A stretch of DNA of 11,355 bases, from positions 1 to 11,355 of the forward strand of contig CAZGJQ010000063.1 of NCBI GenBank assembly GCA_964525815.1. The letters run 5' to 3'. Below the pieces are notes generated by a model. It was not told the DNA's origin. It did not search any database and saw nothing but the letters and a program-made list of their open reading frames with translations. Of the stretch, positions 1 through 4,975 are shown in pieces (the first letter of the stretch is position 1; every line of letters starts with the position of its first letter). Source of the DNA: UBA1049 sp964525815. GTDB taxonomy: Bacteria; Bacillota; Clostridia; Oscillospirales; CAG-382. The translations under genes were made by a program, and so were the position numbers.

Positions 1-63
1 ATTCGTGAAGGGTGCACCGTTTCCGAGAAACCTTAGTTTTTCAATCATTTTTTGTTTATTCAT
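1..63 (-). CDS. Unknown small phage protein, N-terminal fragment
   Basis: The last gene of the leftward operon that can be seen; it runs off the left edge. ATG at 63 is preceded by a strong SD (AAGGGGG, about 5 nt away). Only 21 residues are present, beginning MNKQKMIEKLRF and ending GNGAPFTN at the edge. The start overlaps the end of the 31-residue membrane peptide gene by 8 nt, so translation is probably coupled to it. No family can be assigned from this fragment. Gene status rests on the SD and the continuous operon packing. Confidence 0.6.
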   Translation of the reverse strand, partial: MNKQKMIEKLRFLGNGAPFTN

Positions 64-151
64 TGTTCCCCCTTAAATTTTTGACAAACCGCCCGATGAT
101 GACACCGAGTGCGGAGCCGTATAATGCGCCTATGAGTATTGATATTATCAT
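56..151 (-). CDS. 31-residue single-pass membrane peptide
   Basis: A tiny gene. ATG at 151 overlaps the stop of the VRR-NUC gene as ATGA and is preceded by a near-ideal SD (GGAGG, 7-nt spacing, inside the nuclease gene's 3' end). The product has one hydrophobic stretch, residues 1-19 (MIISILIGALYGSALGVII), then a basic hydrophilic tail (GRFVKNLRGNNE). That predicts a membrane peptide with its positively charged end in the cytoplasm. The stop codon lies within the next gene, again as an overlap. No family is recognised. A role in membrane perturbation, exclusion or complex anchoring is possible but not shown. The SD and coupled overlaps on both sides make translation likely. Confidence 0.6.
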   Translation of the reverse strand: MIISILIGALYGSALGVIIGRFVKNLRGNNE

Positions 152-510
152 GATGGTGCCTCCAGGTATTTAAGTATCTTTTCTTTTGCCTCAAGCCATG
201 AGCGGCATATACATACCGCATAGCCTTGCTTGTTCAATGCCGAGAGCCATTTATCCTGCTTGTCTGTTGTTTTATTGTTCCCGGCTTTAAGCTCAATATA
301 TAGCCCGTGATAGTTACCCCTTGCCACCGGAAGGCATATATCCGGGACGCCGGGCTTTACACCCTGCCGTTTGAGGCTTACCGCCTCTATTTTATTCCGG
401 CTGCCACCGTTCGGGATGTGATGCATAAGCTCCAGCTCCGGGTAGCTGTTAACCATCACAGCAGCCCACTCGAACAGCGCGGTCTGCTCGTCACGCTCAT
501 ATGTTTTCAC
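148..510 (-). CDS. VRR-NUC domain nuclease
   Basis: A 120-residue stand-alone VRR-NUC protein (PD-(D/E)xK nuclease superfamily, PF08774). Visible motifs: HHIPNGG at residues 30-36, GVKPGVPDI at about 50-58 with the catalytic Asp in PDI, and LYIELKAG at about 70-77 with the Glu-x-Lys pair. Length fits the phage single-domain form. Some phage VRR-NUC proteins act on Holliday-junction or other branched DNA, so a role in processing replication or recombination intermediates is plausible. The start is GTG at 510, overlapping the stop of the DnaC-like gene as GTGA, with GGGAG 8 nt upstream. Placement directly after the helicase loader is a common layout in clostridial prophages. The family call is firm; the in vivo substrate is unknown. 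Confidence 0.9.
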   Translation of the reverse strand: MKTYERDEQTALFEWAAVMVNSYPELELMHHIPNGGSRNKIEAVSLKRQGVKPGVPDICLPVARGNYHGLYIELKAGNNKTTDKQDKWLSALNKQGYAVCICRSWLEAKEKILKYLEAPS

Positions 511-1346
511 ACCTTCAGCTCCCGCAGCCTGTAGTTCTTTTTGCGGTCTACCTTGATGCTCAGCATATAGCTTGGTGCTGTCATATCACGGATCCTGCCG
601 CCCATAGCCTCATCTATTTCGACAATATCATTGACAGTCAGCTCACTTGATATAATCGTTTTGAGTGTGCTGTTTATGCTGCGGTAGTTGATTATCTCGT
701 AGGCAAGATTGGTCTCTGCCGGAGATGGCAGCACTCCCCTTCTGTGTTTAAGAAAATCGTCTATGTACAGCACCGGTATTCGCTTCAGCGGTTCTACCAG
801 CTCCCGGCGTTCACGGTCGTCCGTGGCATTGGCAAGTATTCGCACCGATTCATCCCGCCACAGCATGTACTTGACGAGTATCTTGTTTTGCAGGAAATGA
901 TTTGCTATAGCTGTGCATATATGCGTTTTCCCGCAGCCGGACTGACCGCCAATAAAAAACCATTTTTTGCCGTTGTCCTGTGTGTAATCTATCGCCTTGC
1001 TTTTGATATCCTTCTGCCACCACTCGGCTATCGTATAAGCCTCGAAGGTGTACCTGTCTATGACATCGGCAAGTCCGCTTTGCTCGATATTGCGCATAGT
1101 TTCTCGTATTTTCCGGCATTCGCATAAACGGCTTATCAGCTCACCGTTCGCCACTATGAATTTCTGCCCTTTGTTCTTGCATATTCGGCAATCAAACCCG
1201 CTCATGCTCCCTTCCTGGGAGTTATAGCTGTCTGCAAGCCGCTGCAACCGCTCTTCTTCGCTTACCAGCTCACTAGATAATAATTCCGCTGGCATTAATG
1301 TCGTCGGTACACCCGCTTTTGTCATCATTGCCATTGCTTTGTCCAT
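507..1346 (-). CDS. DnaC/IstB-like AAA+ helicase loader
   Basis: A 279-residue DnaC-type ATPase, expected to load the host replicative helicase at the phage origin. It has an N-terminal extension of about 50 residues and a probable zinc-binding segment (Cys53, Cys56, Cys75, Cys77; CRIC...CEC). The AAA+ core follows: Walker A GGQSGCGKT at 133-141, Walker B VLYIDDF at 192-198, sensor-like ISSE at 232-235, and arginines at 251-253 suited to an arginine finger. ATG at 1346 has AGGAGG about 11 nt upstream. It overlaps the initiator gene by 74 nt, so a start further in (for example Met18) is possible, but the SD favours 1346. Its pairing with the upstream initiator is the usual phage initiator-plus-loader layout. 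Confidence 0.9.
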   Translation of the reverse strand: MDKAMAMMTKAGVPTTLMPAELLSSELVSEEERLQRLADSYNSQEGSMSGFDCRICKNKGQKFIVANGELISRLCECRKIRETMRNIEQSGLADVIDRYTFEAYTIAEWWQKDIKSKAIDYTQDNGKKWFFIGGQSGCGKTHICTAIANHFLQNKILVKYMLWRDESVRILANATDDRERRELVEPLKRIPVLYIDDFLKHRRGVLPSPAETNLAYEIINYRSINSTLKTIISSELTVNDIVEIDEAMGGRIRDMTAPSYMLSIKVDRKKNYRLRELKV

Positions 1347-2193
1347 ACCCCTTTGTACCTCCTCGGTCTTGTGTTTTTGCCAACCAGCCTGTTATAAAAG
1401 CCTTGATGCCCCGTCTGGTCTTTTTTCTTTTCGGCTTAGCCTCCAGCCACCCCAGCATATTCCGCAAGTCCTGCATAATATCCACCGCAGGATATAGCCC
1501 CGCCCAATGCTCGACATCCGCCCTGTAAATCAAATACTCGGTCTTGTCGGCAAGCGGCAGCTTGAATACCGGCTCTTCAGTTGGTTCTCCGCGATTCGGT
1601 TCTCCTCGGTCTCTCGTTCTTTCACGATTCGGTTCTCCGCAATCCGGTTCTCCGGTCGGTATTCCCTGCGTTTCTGTTTGCTGCTGTCCGGATGCGGATT
1701 TTTCCGCTCCGGGCATATATATAATATCTTTACTTTCCTTTCCTTTACTTTCCTTTACTTTCCTTTGTGTACTTTTCTCTGCGGTATTGTTGCTTATGTT
1801 GGGGTTTTCTCTCCGAAAACTCGGTTTAGGCGGCGTTTCCGCTGTCCTTTTGTTGTATAATACGGATAACCTGTCCGCAAACTTCTGCACCCACACTACT
1901 TTGAACTCGTTCCATAACTCCGAATCTATGGCTTCAATTTGCGCTAAAGTGTCAAGAATTTCCGTAGCGGTATCTTCGTTAATACGGGTTTTCGCTACTA
2001 AAAATAACCAATTAGAGAGGTTTCCGCAGTCAAAATATAGTCCCTCTTGAGTGCCGAGAATCTCTAAAAGTTTGAACCAAAAGGCATATCCATCATTACC
2101 GAAACGAGATTCAAGTGTGAAAAGTGTTTTCTTGCCCGTTGTGTCGGTGTCGTGCGGGAAGTAGTCCACCCCCGCTTTAATAGGTCTTGCCAT
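1273..2193 (-). CDS. Phage replication initiator, DUF4373 / DnaD-like
   Basis: A 306-residue protein. Residues about 1-95 match the DUF4373 (Lin1244/Lin1753-type) winged-helix domain, with a characteristic start (MARPIKAGVDYFPHDTD) and FGNDGYAFWFKLLE. Residues about 115-208 are a charged linker containing a KVKESKGKESK run and four GEP-containing repeats. Residues about 209-277 form the C-terminal domain common in phage replisome organisers (HWAGLYPAVDIMQDL ... GIKAFITGWLAKTQ). It probably binds the origin and recruits the DnaC-like loader. The frame is open to an ATG at 2238, but family alignment and a GGTGG sequence 6 nt upstream favour 2193. The DNA coding for the linker carries the repeats described as the candidate origin. 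Linker residues are probably shaped by DNA function. Confidence 0.85.
   Translation of the reverse strand: MARPIKAGVDYFPHDTDTTGKKTLFTLESRFGNDGYAFWFKLLEILGTQEGLYFDCGNLSNWLFLVAKTRINEDTATEILDTLAQIEAIDSELWNEFKVVWVQKFADRLSVLYNKRTAETPPKPSFRRENPNISNNTAEKSTQRKVKESKGKESKDIIYMPGAEKSASGQQQTETQGIPTGEPDCGEPNRERTRDRGEPNRGEPTEEPVFKLPLADKTEYLIYRADVEHWAGLYPAVDIMQDLRNMLGWLEAKPKRKKTRRGIKAFITGWLAKTQDRGGTKGYGQSNGNDDKSGCTDDINASGIII
1583..1653. repeat. Iteron-like direct repeats inside the initiator gene
   Basis: Four copies of GGTTCTCC (plus strand) start at 1583, 1598, 1631 and 1646, spaced 15, 33 and 15 bp. Two copies extend to a 14-bp identity (CGATTCGGTTCTCC at 1592-1605 and 1625-1638), and the copy at 1641-1653 differs slightly (AATCCGGTTCTCC). 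In the protein they give repeated GEP/GEPNR units in the linker. Placement in the middle of an initiator gene, next to an AT-rich tract, is the layout of lambda-type origins. Confidence 0.7.
1715..1766. other. AT-rich and purine-asymmetric tract, candidate origin-unwinding element
   Basis: ATATATATAATAT (1715-1727) is followed by a nearly pure pyrimidine plus strand, so the minus strand is nearly all purine. It contains the decamer ACTTTCCTTT at 1732, 1747 and 1757. It begins about 60 bp from the GGTTCTCC repeats and lies in the linker-coding part of the initiator gene. Together the two elements resemble an iteron cluster plus an easily melted, strand-asymmetric region, as in lambdoid origins within gene O. 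This is inference from layout; no origin activity is shown. Confidence 0.5.
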
Positions 2194-2217
2194 ATAACCA
2201 CCACGCTTTTCTGTTCT

Positions 2218-2252
2218 GCTCCCCTCGGTGCAGCTCATCGGGGAGCTTTTTT
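2218..2252 (+). terminator. Rightward intrinsic terminator between early genes
   Basis: A perfect 7-bp stem (GCTCCCC 2218-2224 with GGGGAGC 2240-2246, 15-nt loop) is followed at once by six Ts (2247-2252) on the plus strand. On the minus strand, the direction of all nearby genes, the hairpin is followed by AGAACAG and would not terminate. It lies in the only sizeable gap between the MBL gene and the initiator. It would stop rightward antisense transcription, although no rightward gene is visible upstream. Confidence 0.65.
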
Positions 2253-2276
2253 CACGCCCTGCACAGCTGTTGTTTT

Positions 2277-3009
2277 TCAGCAGACATATACCTCACACCC
2301 GGTCTCCGATTGAACCCTGTGCTTGAACTCCGCCTCGTCGCTGTTGTTGTCCGAGAGGTGCAGCAGGTATATCTGCTTTACCTTGGATAAGTCGTTCGCC
2401 TTGAGCAGCTCTATGAGGTTGTCTATGCTCATGTGGGACTGCACCAGACGTTTCTTCATCTCGACCGGGATCCGACCGCTGTGGATACTCCCGCTCATTG
2501 CTTCTCCCGAATAGTTGGCTTCGGCCATTATGTAGTGCAGATCCGGAAAGGTGTACCGCACATAGAACGAGTCGGTGAAGTACAGCAGGTTCTCTTCGGT
2601 AGCCGTGCTGTGGATATAGAACCCGATATTCGGCACATCATGCCGGCAGTCGAAAGGGGTTACAATAAACCCGCCGACCGGGAAGGACTGATATCGCCAC
2701 GAGGCGTCAGAATGCGCCGTGCTGCGTTCTCCTATCCGGTGGCATCTATGCCCGTCCACTCCGAGAGAATCGAACACGCTGGGCAAGGCATAAACATCCG
2801 TGCCGTTCTTCATCAGCTCCGGGACTGCCTTGCAGTGGTCAAAGATGCTCGTGACTGATCAATACACCATCCACCGTTGACATTTTAAATCCTATTCCAA
2901 TTTGTATTTTCTTAAAAGGAATTCCAGCGTCAATAATAAGAGTGCTTTTGCCGTCATTAACGATGTAACAGTTTCCTTTAGAGCCGCTTGCCAAAAACTT
3001 TATATTCAT
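2277..3009 (-). CDS. MBL-fold metallo-hydrolase (YycJ/WalJ-like), frame broken in the active site
   Basis: Joined across one extra base, this encodes a 243-residue metallo-beta-lactamase-fold hydrolase of the YycJ/WalJ-like phage type. Frame 1 (3009-2842) gives 56 residues, starting MNIKFLASGSKGNCYIV and ending ISHEHL, then meets TGA at 2841-2839. The second frame (2840-2277) begins DHCKAV and runs 187 residues to the stop. Skipping the T at 2841 yields HEHLDH at residues 53-58, the family's first metal-binding motif. Later ligand candidates are intact: His123 (FDCRHD), Asp146 (YFTDSF) and His192 (SHMS). SD is GGGAGG, 6 nt before the ATG. It follows RecT and the HNH gene, a place where a RecT-partner nuclease could sit, and YycJ-type proteins have been linked to DNA metabolism. 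Without the shift only an inactive 56-residue peptide is made. It could be a pseudogene, a sequencing error, or programmed +1 frameshifting. Confidence 0.75.
2838..2850 (-). promoter_or_regulatory. CTT TGA C shift site, RF2-like +1 frameshift candidate
   Basis: Read in the upstream frame, the codons are GAG CAT CTT TGA C. CTT-TGA-C is the slippery core of bacterial prfB, where a Leu tRNA slips +1 at a UGA followed by C. In prfB an SD-like GGG sits one codon before CTT; here GAG, a weaker anti-SD match, is at the same distance. A +1 slip reads CTT GAC (Leu-Asp), as in RF2, and makes HEHLDH. The core match and the restored frame are seen directly. Function is inferred. Confidence 0.45.
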
Positions 3010-3013
3010 TTCA

Positions 3014-3577
3014 CTACCTCCCTTCTAATCGCCATATAAATCCACCAGCCTGCTTTCGGACTTTTCCGGGCTTATACTCAGTATGCGAAGCCACTTGAAG
3101 AATATTTCTGGAACACACGCCTGTAGCTTTTGCCGCTTCTTTTGAGTTCATGTATGAGCCTAAAATCTTCCCGTCAATAGAGTACTGCATAATACGCTTT
3201 GGCTTTATAAGTTTGTTGTATCTAACCATGCCGGCTATTTGGGAAGGGTTTTGCGAAGCATGAAGCTTTTGATGACCTTGTGGTGATTTCCACTCCAAAT
3301 TATCCACACGATTGTTCTGCTTGTTTCCGTCTTTGTGATGAATAATCATGTTGTTTGATTTAGGGTTTTCAAGGAAAAGTTCCGCAACAAGACGATGAAT
3401 TTTACAAGATTTTCGTTTGCTGTTGTCTGAAAGTACATAGTTCAAATAATTGCCTTTAGAGTTCTTGACAGATAGGATATAACCGCTATCGATGCCCTTA
3501 AAACTTTTAAGCCTTCCCATATTAGAAACTTGATAAAATCCCTCAAACCCTTGAACATCTTTCCATACTTCTTTCAT
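3014..3577 (-). CDS. Free-standing HNH homing endonuclease (NUMOD4-HNH-NUMOD1)
   Basis: A 187-residue homing endonuclease of the SPO1/I-HmuI type. In order: NUMOD4 at residues 3-25 (VWKDVQGFEGFYQVSNMGR), an HNH_3 module at about 60-105 (HRLVAELF; His80-His81-Lys-Asp-Gly-Asn, Asn89, Asn93-Leu-Glu-Trp), and a C-terminal NUMOD1-like DNA-binding repeat at about 128-162 (IMQYSIDGKILGSY ... SKEAAKATG). The frame is open to 3622, but ATG at 3577 starts at the family's usual N-terminus and has GAGGAGGG upstream. It is markedly AT-rich compared with RecT and the C-terminal half of the MBL gene (for example 19/60 G+C at 3421-3480). Its 3' end carries the MBL gene's SD. It is probably a selfish element that invaded the RecT-MBL junction, with no expected role in phage replication. 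Confidence 0.9.
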   Translation of the reverse strand: MKEVWKDVQGFEGFYQVSNMGRLKSFKGIDSGYILSVKNSKGNYLNYVLSDNSKRKSCKIHRLVAELFLENPKSNNMIIHHKDGNKQNNRVDNLEWKSPQGHQKLHASQNPSQIAGMVRYNKLIKPKRIMQYSIDGKILGSYMNSKEAAKATGVCSRNILQVASHTEYKPGKVRKQAGGFIWRLEGR

Positions 3578-3595
3578 TGACTCGCTTCCCTCCTC

Positions 3596-3615
3596 GGTGG
3601 GCAGGCTTCCCCACC
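3596..3615 (-). other. Hairpin just upstream of the HNH ribosome binding site
   Basis: GGTGGG (3615-3610 read leftward) pairs with CCCACC (3601-3596), with an 8-nt loop, between the RecT stop and the SD of the HNH gene. The SD (GAGGAGGG) abuts the stem. No T-run follows, so it is not a terminator. Homing endonuclease genes in phages are often translationally restrained by structure near their SD; that role here is inference. Confidence 0.4.
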
Positions 3616-3631
3616 CGCACAAGTTTTTTGT

Positions 3632-4519
3632 TTATGGCAGATCATCTTCCTGGGCTTCCTGCTCCGGCTCCTCATCGGGTTCCTCGTCCATAACCTCGCC
3701 TGTTTCCGTATCCACGAATAACGGCTCCTTGTTTGCGTTTTCGTTGATTTCCTCCTGCGCCTCAGCCTCGGCAATGTCCGCTTCCGTTGTTTTGTACGCT
3801 ATTATAAGCAGGTTGCTGTCGTCGCTTGCGTTGATGATTGACTTACAGGCTCTGTTTATGACCGTCTTTTTTGCCATCTCGGTTGTAAATTTGGAATGAA
3901 CCGAATCACCGTTCAGATTCCCTTTATCGTCCACCGGATTCTGGCGGCTCTGTCTCCATGACTGCTTTATCTCGTCCATGGTCATTATCGTGGTTTCTTC
4001 GCTGCCGTCTTTATAGAATACCGAGCAGTATGCAGCACGTATATTCTGCTTGTCAATGTTCTCAAGCGACTGTTCATGGTTTGCCACTACGGTCTTGCCC
4101 CTGACTTTTTTATATACGAAGGTATCGCCCTCATATACCACATCGGCGACTATGTCGGTAATGTCGGGGTTAACGGTTCTCGCAATATGCATGGAGCCGA
4201 AGTATGAACGCTGGAGGATGAGCTTGTCTCCGTACACTATAAAATAGCATTGGCTCTTGGCAGGATTAAGCCCCTGCACAACCATCTTTAGCAAAGCGTT
4301 TGCTATGCTTACCTTGGTGCATACCTCGATTGCAGGTTTTTTATTCCTGTCCACCGCCTCCTGTATAGCCAGCCACGCTGCTTTCATTGCGTTCTCCGGG
4401 CTGTAATTATCGGGGAAGTGCAGCTCCCCTCGTTCCTGAAACTGCCGCACCTTTGCGGCCACGATGTCCACCGTGTCCTTCTGCACAAGGCTAAGATTTG
4501 TTTTTTGTTTTGTTGCCAT
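3632..4519 (-). CDS. recT: RecT-family single-strand annealing protein
   Basis: A 295-residue RecT annealing protein (PF03837), which anneals complementary single strands during phage recombination. Family blocks are visible at residues about 80-115 (LKMVVQGLNPAKSQCYFI, YGDKLILQRSYFG) and about 190-240 (SWRQSRQNPVD, HSKFTTEMAKKTVINRACK). Length is normal for the family. The last 40 residues are strongly acidic and end EDDLP, resembling an SSB C-terminal tail without its final Phe. The start at 4519 (MATKQKTNLSLV) is chosen over an upstream ATG at 4579 because of AAAGGAG 8 nt upstream and the TAATG overlap with the previous stop. No YqaJ/lambda-exo type partner is present in the window. The nearby MBL-fold protein or the Rad50-like ATPase may supply nuclease-related functions. 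Confidence 0.93.
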   Translation of the reverse strand: MATKQKTNLSLVQKDTVDIVAAKVRQFQERGELHFPDNYSPENAMKAAWLAIQEAVDRNKKPAIEVCTKVSIANALLKMVVQGLNPAKSQCYFIVYGDKLILQRSYFGSMHIARTVNPDITDIVADVVYEGDTFVYKKVRGKTVVANHEQSLENIDKQNIRAAYCSVFYKDGSEETTIMTMDEIKQSWRQSRQNPVDDKGNLNGDSVHSKFTTEMAKKTVINRACKSIINASDDSNLLIIAYKTTEADIAEAEAQEEINENANKEPLFVDTETGEVMDEEPDEEPEQEAQEDDLP

Positions 4520-4827
4520 TACTGGTCTCCTTTCTTTTTTACAATACATGATACTGTATTCATTCTTTTCTCTAAGCATCCGGCAAGCCTGGCGTCCTCG
4601 GGGAACCTTTCCTCAAGCACCTTCAATACCGAACGCATAGATACTATGACAAAGGGCATGAGCGGGGCGTTTATGGGTGATATGGCTTCCGTTATGTCCG
4701 CACTTATACTTGTGAGCAATTGAGATCCTGCTTTGGATGCTTCTTTGGTTGATTTGCCGGATGCGCCTGCCTGTAGAACCGCCATTGCTTTTTGGGTTCG
4801 CTTATAGAGCTCATCGTTGCCTATCAT
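4519..4827 (-). CDS. Unknown 102-residue phage protein between the ATPase and RecT
   Basis: Not recognised. A 102-residue, mostly helical-looking protein, beginning MIGNDELYKRTQKAMAVLQAG and ending CIVKKKGDQ. It has a Ser/Lys/Ala-rich part (residues about 21-36), a hydrophobic stretch around residues 50-65 (INAPLMPFVIVSM), and basic ends. ATG at 4827 has GGAGG upstream with 8-nt spacing. The start lies inside the previous small gene (17-nt overlap), and the stop overlaps RecT's ATG as TAATG, so RecT translation is probably coupled to it. The position suggests an accessory recombination protein, but nothing in the sequence defines a function. Confidence 0.75.
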   Translation of the reverse strand: MIGNDELYKRTQKAMAVLQAGASGKSTKEASKAGSQLLTSISADITEAISPINAPLMPFVIVSMRSVLKVLEERFPEDARLAGCLEKRMNTVSCIVKKKGDQ

Positions 4828-4975
4828 TATCCTTGCCTCCGTTCAGGTAGTGGCAGCGTTCTCCAGCTTCCTTCTGTGTGTCCCAGTCGCTATCCGGATG
4901 CCATTGACCGTCAGGGCTATAGAAGCCCACAGTCCAGAGCTGAGGCTCTGATTTAATGTAGACCCATACGCTCAT
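4811..4975 (-). CDS. Small conserved phage protein, 54 residues
   Basis: A short gene with ATG at 4975 overlapping the ATPase stop as TGATG and a good SD (GGAGG, 7-nt spacing) inside that gene. The product starts MSVWVYIKSEPQLWTVGFYS, continues PDGQWHPDSDWDTQKEA and ends YLNGGKDNDRQR. The pattern of aromatic residues, a beta-rich 'SEP-LWTVGFY-PDG-W-PDSD' core and a terminal 'YLNGG' resembles small uncharacterised proteins often found in clostridial prophages near recombination genes; this is recalled from memory, not a search. No catalytic motif is seen. Its last codons contain the SD of the next gene, consistent with coupled translation. Confidence 0.7.
   Translation of the reverse strand: MSVWVYIKSEPQLWTVGFYSPDGQWHPDSDWDTQKEAGERCHYLNGGKDNDRQR

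Noticed and set aside
1583..1653. CRISPR-like or protein-only low-complexity repeat
   Set aside because: Repeats are 8-14 bp with 15-bp spacing inside a coding frame, without spacers; an iteron reading fits better.
1544..2050. A 168-residue plus-strand frame opposite the initiator gene
   Set aside because: Serine/leucine-rich product caused by the repeats and purine tract on the other strand; no start signal.
1273..2238. Upstream ATG at 2238 for the initiator gene
   Set aside because: It lies inside the 2218-2252 hairpin, has no SD, and adds 15 residues outside the family's usual N-terminus.
2277..2813. The MBL C-terminal frame as a stand-alone gene starting at Met 2813
   Set aside because: It would lack the HxHxDH motif and the N-terminal strands, and no SD precedes that Met; the upstream frame supplies them exactly across one base.
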